Source: an uncultured Loktanella sp. (GTDB lineage Bacteria; Pseudomonadota; Alphaproteobacteria; Rhodobacterales; Rhodobacteraceae). From it: a stretch of DNA of 7,087 nucleotides. Position numbers and translations under genes: made by a program. The stretch is taken from NCBI GenBank assembly GCA_913061335.1, contig CAJXTP010000156.1, positions 1 through 7,087 of the forward strand, written 5' to 3'. The notes below the pieces were generated by a model that was given only the letters and a program-made list of their open reading frames with translations, was not told the origin of the DNA and made no database searches. Positions 1-6,876 of the stretch are shown here, in pieces; positions within the stretch are counted from its first letter, which is position 1; each line of letters starts with the position of its first letter.

Positions 1-38
1 AACACTCTCTTATCAAATAACGCTATTTGGACCCATAA

Positions 39-614
39 GCGCTGACGTCAGACATAGTCCGCAATCCAACCTCACGAATTGTCAGCTCGTACATCAACAA
101 ATTCGTCGAATACAACGGCAAAAGAATGACTCGATACGACCAGCTCGAGGCCTTTTCAAGAGACTTCTTGAAGACGCACTACGATCGTGAGGGGCGCACC
201 GGCGAGGGCGCGAAGGGTATGATTGACATTAGCTTCGAGGGTTTTTTGAAGACGGTGCATCACCTGCACATTTCACGAGCTCGGGGCGTGAAATTCAATC
301 TAAATGGGCATTGGGACACTCAAGTGCCGCGTCCTATGCTAAATTATAAATACGACTGTGTTGCAAAGATAGAAGATGCGCCTGACTCTATACAACACTT
401 TTGCACCCTTGCTGGGCTCGAGTTTTCGTCTGAGAAACGTAACTCATCCAACTACGCTACCAGCTCGGATACCTATCTTGGTAAAGTTCCAGCCTACACC
501 TTTGGCTCGCGCGACATTCATTCAAAATCCTTTTTGAATCAGGCGAACAGGCGATTGATTAACAAAATTTTTGATGTTGATTTTGAGACCTTTGGATATT
601 TGCCAGAAAATTAA
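39..614 (+). pseudogene. Family-2 carbohydrate sulfotransferase, 5'-truncated or frameshifted
   Basis: The C-terminal part of a PAPS-dependent carbohydrate sulfotransferase (Sulfotransfer_2-like), which moves sulfate from PAPS to a sugar hydroxyl. The open frame runs from 39 to the TAA at 612-614. The first ATG is at 126, but the codons before it still encode family sequence: VRNPTSR at 57-77 is the RNP-type motif that binds the 3'-phosphate of PAPS, followed by a SSYINKF helix. A start at 126 would therefore remove an essential motif, and no GTG or TTG start lies between 39 and 126. Same-frame stops at 18-20 and 36-38 cut it off from the N-terminal P-loop half. Counting from the ATG, later landmarks are HWDTQ (residues 62-66), KIED (81-84) and the terminal DFETFGY (152-158). 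The other two frames in 1-38 show no obvious continuation. It could be an N-terminally lost gene or one frameshift from intact; the sequence left of the window would decide. Family call fairly sure, pseudogene status likely. Confidence 0.72.
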
Positions 615-663
615 ACTGCTCTTTATTTTAGCCCATCCCACCTTTGCCGCTACAAAATTTTCC

Positions 664-668
664 AGGAG
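664..668 (+). promoter_or_regulatory. Ribosome binding site for the glycosyltransferase gene
   Basis: AGGAG lies 13 nt upstream of the ATG at 682. The spacing is on the long side, but this is the only purine-rich Shine-Dalgarno-like run near a candidate start. It favours 682 over the in-frame ATG at 571, which lies inside the sulfotransferase remnant. Confidence 0.5.
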
Positions 669-681
669 CCTAAGTTTTATA

Positions 682-3600
682 ATGAATATTTCCGAAAAAT
701 TGAAGAATGAAATCGACCAAAGCGGGCTATTTGACGAAGCCTGGTACGTCGAAACCTACAAAGACGTTGCTGCTTTGGGATTGTGCCCTTTCGAGCATTT
801 CTTGCGTTTTGGATTGTTGATGGATCGAGATCCGAGCCCGCTGTTCAGCACACGTTTTTACAAATCGGAGCACCCTGATGTCGTCAATGCGGGCATGATT
901 CCGCTTCAGCATTATATCCGCCATGGCAAGCGGGAAGGCCGTGCTTGCCTTCCTGCTCCCGGCATCCAACACATCGTAGAATCCGGCATCCCGGAAACAT
1001 CACGGTTGAACCATATCACGGCCCGGAAGTATTCCGAACAAGAGGCGGCGGATACTCTCAGCCAGGTGCTGTCAACACAGCTAAAGGGTAAACCCAAAAA
1101 ACTGTTCAGCAGCTTTGATTCCTCTGCAGAAGATTCCGTGGTGTCCGCGGCTGCCCGACTGTATCTTGCCGACAGAAAGATATTCGAGGACATTAAGGTG
1201 TCAATCGTGATGCCCGCGTTTAACCGAGCAGACCGCATCGGCAAAGCAATCAATTCGGTCCTGGCACAGTCCCATAAGAATTTTGAATTGCTAATCATCG
1301 ATGATGGCAGCACAGATAATACCAAAGAGGTTCTTGAGAGGTTTTCGAATGACGACCGCGTTCGCGTGTTCTGGAACGATCACCTCGGCGTCAGCGCCGC
1401 GCGCAATACCGGACTTCATAACGCGACCGGTCAATACATCTTCTATCTCGATTCCGACAATACATGGACCGTTGATTTTCTTGCGGTCATGGTTGTTGCC
1501 TTCAAAACATCTGGCAAAGCCTGCATGTACGGGGCGTCCAAACTTCAGAATGCATCAGACGAAGTAATTGGCTACCGGGGGGAACCGTTCAACTGGGATC
1601 AATGCGTCGCGGGCAACTACATCGACATGAACGTTTTCGGGCATCACGTTGATTCAATTGAAAAGTACGGTGCATTCGATACAACATTGGAACGGATGGT
1701 CGATTGGGACTTGATCTTACGCTACACCCGCGACGAAGGTGCCGATTATTGTCCTGTGATTGGCTGCATCTACTTTGAAGACGGAGACGACAAAGGTCGA
1801 ATCACGACCACCAAACCTTATATTTTCCGCAAAATCGTCCATGAGAAGAACAAGCTGGGCTTAGCAACGACAGCCGAAACCTTTGCCACGCTGTCACTGA
1901 CCTTCGCAATCAAAATTCCTGCACCATACGAAGTTCGTGATGCCTGGGGCGACTTTCACTATGCCGACTCTCTGAAAAACGCGCTTGAAAAAATGGGCCA
2001 TGTCGTCCGGATTGATTTTCTAGAAGACTGGGATAAACATCCAACCAACTCCACTGACATCACATTGGTTCTGCGGGGCTTGTCACAGTATATCCCCAAG
2101 CCTAGCGAGTTCAGTATTTTATGGAATATTAGCCACTCTGATCAAATTTCCTATGAAGAATATTCAGCGTATAAAATTATCTGTGTGGCATCCACATCCT
2201 ATGCAGCGCTACTTTCAACCATTCTGGGTCGCGAAGTTAAAGCGCTGTTGCAATGCACCGACTCTGAACGGTTCGCCTATCGGCCTTATGAAAACGTGCC
2301 GGGCAAGGCTGGGGTGTTCGTGGGGAATTCACGCAACGAATACCGTGAGATCGTAAAATGGGCCGTTGATGCAGGCTTAGATCTTGACGTTTATGGCCAG
2401 CGTTGGGACAAATTCCTGCCCAAAGGTATGGTCAAAAAGGACAACGTGCCCAACCAAGAGTTGGCGAAAACCTATTCCAGCGGCCAGTTCGTGTTGAACG
2501 ACCACTGGGCTTCGATGAAGCATTTCGGGATTATATCAAACCGTGTGTTTGATGTGGTTGGATGCGGCGGGCGTCTGGTATCCGACGGGATAGCGTCGAT
2601 CAACGATATTTTTGAAGGCGCTGTTGAAGTCGTAGACGGTCCAGAGCAACTCAAACATACACTGTCGCAGGCTTTGCCTCCGGTATCGGAGTCCTGCCGC
2701 CGTGCTCTGTCGCACAACGTCCATACCAATCACAGCTTTGACGCGCGCGCGCGCGAAATCGTATCCCATATCGGTGAAGCACTCCTTGGGCCGGAAAATA
2801 ATCCGGTCACTTCGGCGATGCCAAGCGCACGGCGTAAGCGCGTCGGGTTGCTACTGCAGCAAGGTAAGGCTTGGCCGACGAGTTCAGCGTTCATTCGCCT
2901 GATCGCGCCTCTGACGACGGATTATGCACAGCGTAACCTTGAAATTGTGCATCTGGATGGCGCGACTGACGCGCAGCTTCAGGAATGTGACATCTGCATT
3001 GTACAGCGAGTGGCTGTGCCTGATGAAAACGATGCCACTTTCCTACTATCGCGTTTGAAAACGCTGGGAATTCCACTTTATATTGATACAGACGACGCGT
3101 TCTTTTTCCATGAACAGCACAAAAAGGACGACATTGTACTGCAGCGTTTGATGCACGCCGCACAGGAAACATGGTTGTCGACTGCTGAGCTGGAAAAACT
3201 GTATGCTCATGTACCCGGCAGCACGCGAGTTTTGCGAAACACTCTGGACCCGCGATTTTGGCGTAACTACCGCAAGCCAGTCAACACGACGTTTGATGGC
3301 GACGTGGTGCGCTTTGTCTATATGGGCACCGCAACCCATGATAGCGACTTTCAAGAAGCCCTACCTATGTTTGAGCGGCTGGCCAAAGAGCGCCCCGGTT
3401 CATTCGAACTGACAATCATCGGAGCCGTTCGTAAGCCCCCATCCCAACCCTGGGTCAAAATAATCCAACCACCAAAAGATAAGGGCAGTTATCCTTATTT
3501 CGTGCGTTGGTTGGTTGAAAACGCCGCCTTTGACGTGGGCATCGCTCCGTTGACAGACAGCGCGTTCAACCATGCCAAGTCTGATATAAAATCGCTCGAT

Positions 3601-3846
3601 TATGCAGCCTTAGGTTTGTTGTCGCTCGTGTCGGACTGCCCCGCCTACCGCGACCAAATTGATGCAGGAATGGCAATCGGATGTCATGGTAACAGTTGGT
3701 TCGAAACTGCTCTGGCGATTGTGGATGATCCAAAAGCGTTTGAAGCACACCGCGCCCGCGCACTGGAAAATGTTTGGACAGCCAAGAATACATTGGACGC
3801 CAGCGAAGTGTTAGTCGATCACTTGATGAAACCTTACAAGGTTTGA
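682..3846 (+). CDS. Multidomain glycosyltransferase (WY modules + GT2 + two GT-B-like domains)
   Basis: Predicted cytoplasmic enzyme of surface-glycan assembly, 1054 residues from ATG 682. The frame is open back to 571, but the extra 37 residues do not resemble the family and overlap the upstream gene; at 682 the protein begins MNISEKLKNEI just before the first module, as relatives do. Residues about 14-90 hold two tandem WY modules. Residues about 170-350 are a GT2 (GT-A) domain: VSIVMPAFN start, DDGS at 207-210, DSD metal-binding motif at 257-259 and MVDWDLILR at 339-347 supplying the probable catalytic acid. Residues about 403-698 resemble the Glyco_trans_1_2 (CgeB-like) GT-B type, with VFVGNSRNEY near 545 and NDHWASMKHFGIISNR at about 606-621. 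Residues about 718-1054 are another GT-B, GT4-like domain, with YIDTDDAF at 800-807 and KSDIKSLDYAALG at about 966-978. No signal peptide or membrane segment is seen. Sugar specificities are unknown. It probably forms an operon with the next gene, 43 nt on. Confidence 0.9.
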   Translation: MNISEKLKNEIDQSGLFDEAWYVETYKDVAALGLCPFEHFLRFGLLMDRDPSPLFSTRFYKSEHPDVVNAGMIPLQHYIRHGKREGRACLPAPGIQHIVESGIPETSRLNHITARKYSEQEAADTLSQVLSTQLKGKPKKLFSSFDSSAEDSVVSAAARLYLADRKIFEDIKVSIVMPAFNRADRIGKAINSVLAQSHKNFELLIIDDGSTDNTKEVLERFSNDDRVRVFWNDHLGVSAARNTGLHNATGQYIFYLDSDNTWTVDFLAVMVVAFKTSGKACMYGASKLQNASDEVIGYRGEPFNWDQCVAGNYIDMNVFGHHVDSIEKYGAFDTTLERMVDWDLILRYTRDEGADYCPVIGCIYFEDGDDKGRITTTKPYIFRKIVHEKNKLGLATTAETFATLSLTFAIKIPAPYEVRDAWGDFHYADSLKNALEKMGHVVRIDFLEDWDKHPTNSTDITLVLRGLSQYIPKPSEFSILWNISHSDQISYEEYSAYKIICVASTSYAALLSTILGREVKALLQCTDSERFAYRPYENVPGKAGVFVGNSRNEYREIVKWAVDAGLDLDVYGQRWDKFLPKGMVKKDNVPNQELAKTYSSGQFVLNDHWASMKHFGIISNRVFDVVGCGGRLVSDGIASINDIFEGAVEVVDGPEQLKHTLSQALPPVSESCRRALSHNVHTNHSFDARAREIVSHIGEALLGPENNPVTSAMPSARRKRVGLLLQQGKAWPTSSAFIRLIAPLTTDYAQRNLEIVHLDGATDAQLQECDICIVQRVAVPDENDATFLLSRLKTLGIPLYIDTDDAFFFHEQHKKDDIVLQRLMHAAQETWLSTAELEKLYAHVPGSTRVLRNTLDPRFWRNYRKPVNTTFDGDVVRFVYMGTATHDSDFQEALPMFERLAKERPGSFELTIIGAVRKPPSQPWVKIIQPPKDKGSYPYFVRWLVENAAFDVGIAPLTDSAFNHAKSDIKSLDYAALGLLSLVSDCPAYRDQIDAGMAIGCHGNSWFETALAIVDDPKAFEAHRARALENVWTAKNTLDASEVLVDHLMKPYKV
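721..840 (+). other. WY module copy 1 (glycosyltransferase N-terminus)
   Basis: About 40 residues starting SGLFDEAWYVETYKDV and ending RDPSP. The pattern is LFD..WY...Y.DV...G..P..H(F/Y)...G....R. This short module is common in large polysaccharide enzymes and some surface proteins of marine alphaproteobacteria; its function is not established. It is directly followed by a second copy. Confidence 0.8.
841..954 (+). other. WY module copy 2 (glycosyltransferase N-terminus)
   Basis: About 38 residues in tandem with copy 1: LFSTRFYKSEHPDV, then a PLQHYIRHG segment and EGR near the end. The spacing of the aromatic pair, the DV, the HY and the G..EGR matches copy 1 and the copy at the C-terminus of the downstream sulfotransferase. 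Confidence 0.8.
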
Positions 3847-3877
3847 GACAAATTGTGCCCAAGACCACGTTGCCTAA

Positions 3878-3882
3878 AAGGA
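3878..3882 (+). promoter_or_regulatory. Ribosome binding site for the coiled-coil sulfotransferase
   Basis: AAGGA, inside AAAAGGA, ends 7 nt before the ATG at 3890. This near-ideal spacing fixes the start. The 43-nt gap after the preceding stop shows no hairpin or obvious promoter, consistent with co-transcription. Confidence 0.8.
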
Positions 3883-3889
3883 TTTTTAG

Positions 3890-6331
3890 ATGAGTGATTC
3901 CAAGCGGAAACCGCGCAAAGCGGTGGCCTCGAAAAAACCAGTTACCGCGCGCAAGTCACGTCTGGCAAAAAGCCCAAAGAAACCAACCTGCGTGGTTGTT
4001 CTTGGTATGCACCGTTCGGGGACATCGGCACTCACGGGGACACTAAATTTATTGGGTTGCACCCTGCCTGATGTACTTATTCCGGGGAACTCAACCAATG
4101 AAAAAGGGCACTTTGAATCAGTAAAGCTCAGGAGCTTTCTTGATGAAATCCTGCAATCTGTTGCGTCTCGTTGGGACGATTGGCATTCGATCCCAACTGG
4201 ATGGTTCGACAGTTCCCGCGCCGACGAATTCCAAGCCGAGGCCGTCAATCTCCTCGCCGAGGAATATGGGCCGTCTCGTCTTTTTGTTTTAAAAAACCCT
4301 CGGATATGTCGCCTTCTTCCATTTTGGAACGACGTATGGGGTGCGGCGAACGTCGATCCGGCGTTTGTTTTGATCCACCGCAACCCAACCGAGGTCGCAG
4401 CGTCACTGGAGCGGCGCAACGGCATGGACACTCAGCTGAGCCTGCTGATCTGGTTACGTCACGTGATCGAAGCAGAGATTGGCACACGGGGCTGCGCACG
4501 TAGTTTTACAAGCTATCGTGAACTCATGCAGAACTGGCACCACACAGCCACCAAACTGCAATCTGATCTGAAATTATCGTTCCCTCGGTTTTCATTGGGT
4601 GTGACCGAGGAGGTGGAGGAATTTCTATCCCCCACATTGCGCCATTTCAACGAAACAGCCGACAGTGCTATGAACGATCCTATAGTGTCGGGCTGGGTGC
4701 GCGATGTGTTTGCCATTCTGGAACGATGGACAGATCAGGGCGAAAATTCGAAAGATCACGCGCAGCTAGATCACATTCGCACAGCTTTCAACGCTGCCGC
4801 TCCGACTTTCGCTCGTATTGTCCAAAAAGGACGCGAGCTATCTGAGTCATTGACCCAAACGCAAGAAACCCTCGTTGAACAAACCCAGCAACAATCAGAC
4901 CTACAAGATTCGCTAGCTTCAATGGAAGCACAGTTCGAACGCTTCAAAATGAATCAAGATGCGATGCTTTTACAGGCCGATCAGACCCGATTGGACAGTG
5001 AAGCAACGCAAAAGGCCGCGCAGGGCCGCGAAGCTGATCTAAAGGATGAGATTGCCGCCCTAAAACTGAAAAACGTGCAGGCAGAGCGCAGCGTCAAACA
5101 ATTTACTTTTGAGACAAACGAAGGAAAGCGGCTGTGCGAAGATCTTCGTCAGAAAGAACTGAATGCGACCACCGCCCTTGATACCCAACGCTTACAGTCA
5201 GAGATAAAGTACAAAGAACATCAAGACGCCCTCGAGCAAACTGCAAACAGCTTGACCGATCACATCACGCAACTAGAATTTGCCGATCAGGCTAACAAAG
5301 ACGCGGCAGCCGCCTTTGCCAACCTGCAAGACTCGAATATGCGCCTGCAAGATGACCTTTTGACATCCAACACGGAACGCGAAACTCAGGTAAAGCGCGA
5401 CCAAAGCAGTAAGGCGGACCAAGAGGAGCATATCCAAAAACTGCTTAATGAACTAAAAAATGCACAGGCCAAACTGAAAACAACTGAAGTAGAGCGTGAT
5501 CAAAACAGCCAAAGCGTAACTGCCCGCTATGGCGAGATTGAAATAATCACTCGTAATATCATGGTTCTTAACGGACACGTTACGAACCTCAAAGATGAAG
5601 TTTCTGAAAAAAATGAGAAACTGGACGCACAGATAAAATCTCAAAAAGCGATGAAAGACGATCTATCACAAACGCAAAGTGCACTTCGCCAGCGGTCTCA
5701 TGAAGCAGATGAAACAGCCAAACTTCTGGAACAAACAAAAAACGAGGTGTCAGATTATCAGGCATGGATTAGCCGGCTCGAAGAAGATACCCAAACTCAG
5801 AAAACGCAGATTGGTGAACTTATTCAAGATTTTACGACCAAGCGAAAGAAGAACGGCGAAGAGCAGCAAAATCGCTTTGATGAGATCACATCGCTGACAA
5901 AGCGCATAATCGAACAAGAAACCAACTTTCAGGGGCGGCTTGAAAGAACCACAATCCAACTTGCAGAACTAGGCAAGGCTCTTACGTCCGAAAAACAATT
6001 ATCTCAGACCCTTCTTGATGAGAAAAAGAGTTTATTGCCCCGCCTCGAAGCCTCAGAAAAGCTCTCTATACGTGTTGTGGATGCTCTAAGCGCAATCTTG
6101 GATACGAGAACTGTGATACGCCACCGCCTTCCGTTGCTGGCCAACAAAAGCAAAGCCCGCCTGATCGAAGCCTTGGGGCTGTTTGATCGATCGTGGTATC
6201 AGTCGATTAACTCTGACGTGCGCGAAGCCGGTGTCGATCCGGCGATGCACTTCGTCCGTCACGGTTACGCAGAAGGACGCGCCCCGACGCCCGAAATTGA
6301 ACGGCAGAAAGCAGCGACTGCGAAAAAATAG
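3890..6331 (+). CDS. Sulfotransferase with long coiled coil and C-terminal WY module
   Basis: An 813-residue protein predicted to transfer sulfate from PAPS, probably to the glycan made by the neighbouring glycosyltransferase (acceptor inferred from context). Residues 1-32 form a basic tail (13 Lys/Arg) with no hydrophobic core, so it is not a signal peptide. Residues about 33-230 are the sulfotransferase domain: P-loop GMHRSGTSA at 39-47 for the 5'-phosphosulfate, N..KGHFE at about 70-76, WDDW at 95-98, VLKNPR at 133-138, and IHRNPTEVAASLERR at 162-176, the RNP-type 3'-phosphate motif. Residues about 313-735 are rich in Gln, Glu, Lys, Asp and Thr with heptad-like spacing, almost without Trp or Pro, and look like one long coiled coil. 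Residues 762-800 are a WY module like those of the upstream protein. The catalytic domain alone is of normal size for the family; the roughly 580-residue extension is the unusual part. No transmembrane segment is seen. The start is fixed by AAGGA at 3878-3882. Confidence 0.88.
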   Translation: MSDSKRKPRKAVASKKPVTARKSRLAKSPKKPTCVVVLGMHRSGTSALTGTLNLLGCTLPDVLIPGNSTNEKGHFESVKLRSFLDEILQSVASRWDDWHSIPTGWFDSSRADEFQAEAVNLLAEEYGPSRLFVLKNPRICRLLPFWNDVWGAANVDPAFVLIHRNPTEVAASLERRNGMDTQLSLLIWLRHVIEAEIGTRGCARSFTSYRELMQNWHHTATKLQSDLKLSFPRFSLGVTEEVEEFLSPTLRHFNETADSAMNDPIVSGWVRDVFAILERWTDQGENSKDHAQLDHIRTAFNAAAPTFARIVQKGRELSESLTQTQETLVEQTQQQSDLQDSLASMEAQFERFKMNQDAMLLQADQTRLDSEATQKAAQGREADLKDEIAALKLKNVQAERSVKQFTFETNEGKRLCEDLRQKELNATTALDTQRLQSEIKYKEHQDALEQTANSLTDHITQLEFADQANKDAAAAFANLQDSNMRLQDDLLTSNTERETQVKRDQSSKADQEEHIQKLLNELKNAQAKLKTTEVERDQNSQSVTARYGEIEIITRNIMVLNGHVTNLKDEVSEKNEKLDAQIKSQKAMKDDLSQTQSALRQRSHEADETAKLLEQTKNEVSDYQAWISRLEEDTQTQKTQIGELIQDFTTKRKKNGEEQQNRFDEITSLTKRIIEQETNFQGRLERTTIQLAELGKALTSEKQLSQTLLDEKKSLLPRLEASEKLSIRVVDALSAILDTRTVIRHRLPLLANKSKARLIEALGLFDRSWYQSINSDVREAGVDPAMHFVRHGYAEGRAPTPEIERQKAATAKK
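4826..6094 (+). other. Predicted coiled-coil region of the sulfotransferase
   Basis: About 420 residues (roughly 313-735 of the protein) of Gln/Glu/Lys/Asp/Thr-rich sequence with regularly spaced Leu, Ile and Val. It contains blocks such as LTQTQETLVEQTQQQ and EEHIQKLLNELKNAQ and a single Trp (W625). It probably forms a rod or oligomerisation stalk separating the catalytic domain from the terminal WY module. Boundaries were judged by eye. Confidence 0.75.
6173..6289 (+). other. WY module (sulfotransferase C-terminus)
   Basis: Residues about 762-800: LGLFDRSWYQSINSDV, then DPAMHFVRHGYAEGRAP. It aligns without gaps to the first module of the upstream glycosyltransferase (GLFD..WY, DV, G..P..HF.R.G) and shares RHG..EGRA with the second. 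Confidence 0.8.
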
Positions 6332-6421
6332 CCGGCGTTGCAACCGAATAAATCCTATCTTTCAACGTTTGACGGGCGTCGCGCATTGTGGCGAATGGTG
6401 CCTCGCCGCGGCATTCATCCG

Positions 6422-6449
6422 CTGCCCGGCAGTGCATGTTTGAGAGGGG
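6422..6449 (-). repeat. Short interspersed repeat, copy 1 (28 nt, shortened)
   Basis: On the minus strand it begins CCCCTCTC and ends GGGCAG with 14 nt between, against 24-26 in the other copies. It sits in the leftward transposase remnant between the codons for NGKLR and DEC, and its insertion breaks the frame. Confidence 0.65.
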
Positions 6450-6567
6450 CGTAACTTGCCGTTGAGGCTTTTGATGGAACCGTTCTGCCGAGATTTTCCC
6501 GGCGCGATGTAGTGCCAATCAATACGAACCCATTTGCGGATTGCCATGCCGATGAACTCGGTGCCGT

Positions 6568-6595
6568 TGTGCACTGCCCAGCAGGGTAGTGCACA
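6568..6595. repeat. 12-bp inverted repeat (hairpin) in repeat copy 2
   Basis: Left arm TGTGCACTGCCC (6568-6579), loop AGCA, right arm GGGTAGTGCACA (6584-6595). All 12 positions pair if one G-T is allowed. It overlaps the GGGCAG end of the short repeat and extends into the flanking transposase codons. It is not followed by a T-run, and it lies inside a dead gene, so it is not read as a terminator. Confidence 0.7.
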
Positions 6596-6612
6596 GCAAT
6601 GCGCGAGAGGGG
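6574..6612 (-). repeat. Short interspersed repeat, copy 2 (39 nt)
   Basis: On the minus strand it begins CCCCTCTC and ends GGGCAG with 25 nt between. It interrupts the leftward transposase just before the second catalytic motif (IV | NGTEF) and shifts the frame. The 28 nt ending in GGGCAGTG match copy 3 at 22 positions by eye. GCAC occurs on both sides (6571-6574 and 6615-6618), a possible 4-bp target duplication. Confidence 0.7.
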
Positions 6613-6836
6613 GGGCACGATTGTCCTTGGCATGCCTCGCTCAGCAATTACACGATCCAGCTCACGCGAAACGCGCTGGCCAGATAGTGATGTATCCGCA
6701 GCCAGAACCAGGTTCGCTCTGCTGAGGTCATCCGCAACAGTTAGAATGCGGAAGCGACGGCCGTCCGGTAATGCATCTGATACGAAATCTATACTCCAGC
6801 GTTGATCGACCAACCTGCGACACATCTCACGCCCAC

Positions 6837-6876
6837 CCCCTCTCGGGATTATGCTTTGCATAACCCTCCCGGGCAG
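6837..6876 (+). repeat. Short interspersed repeat, copy 3 (40 nt), at the junction of two transposase fragments
   Basis: On the plus strand it begins CCCCTCTC and ends GGGCAG with 26 nt between. It lies exactly where the leftward and rightward transposase fragments meet, and its end directly precedes the VDQG codons of the rightward one. The interior folds as GGG-A-TTATGC / TTT / GCATAA-CCC (6845-6866), a 9-bp stem with one bulge, followed by CCCGGG. Confidence 0.7.

Larger units (their letters stand above)
6351..6836 (-). pseudogene. IS3-family transposase (OrfB, integrase core) remnant
   Basis: Degenerate DDE transposase read leftwards in three successive frames. Frame one gives DQRWSIDFVSDALPDGRRF with the first catalytic Asp in WSIDF (about 6787-6789), then LTVADDLSRA and ELDRVIAERGMPRTIV ending near 6616. 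After about 41 extra nt the second frame gives HNGTEFIGMA, then WHYIAPGKSRQNGSIKSLNGKLR ending at 6449. After 29 extra nt a third frame gives DECRGEAPFATMRDARQTLKD, ending near 6357. Two catalytic positions are changed: the usual DNG is HNG, and the Glu in the IES part of QN.FIESFNG is Lys. The N-terminal part, OrfA and the C-terminal DYN/RPHSSL part are absent. Both extra stretches are copies of the short repeat at 6422-6449 and 6574-6612. No terminal inverted repeats were identified. The element is dead. Confidence 0.85.

Noticed and set aside
571..681. In-frame upstream start for the glycosyltransferase at ATG 571
   Set aside because: It lies inside the sulfotransferase remnant, has no convincing ribosome binding site, and adds 37 residues unlike the family; the ATG at 682 sits just before the conserved first module.
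678..683. TATAAT, a perfect -10 promoter box
   Set aside because: It overlaps the start codon at 682, so it cannot drive this gene, and no -35 box is properly spaced for a transcript starting inside it.
2472..3354. Several minus-strand open frames of 77-102 codons
   Set aside because: They lie wholly inside the glycosyltransferase gene, show no recognisable motifs and are shadows of its codon pattern.
3886..4499. Minus-strand open frames of 181 and 84 codons opposite the sulfotransferase domain
   Set aside because: The plus strand has the P-loop, the RNP motif and a ribosome binding site; the antisense products resemble nothing and share the same bases.
6332..6420. Possible terminator after the sulfotransferase gene (GGCGA/TCGCC at 6389-6408)
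   Set aside because: A 5-bp stem with a 10-nt loop and no T-run, located inside the transposase remnant. No convincing terminator is visible.
6183..6443. Plus-strand open frame of 86 codons across the end of the sulfotransferase gene
   Set aside because: It is out of frame with the WY module, has no ribosome binding site and continues into IS remnant sequence.
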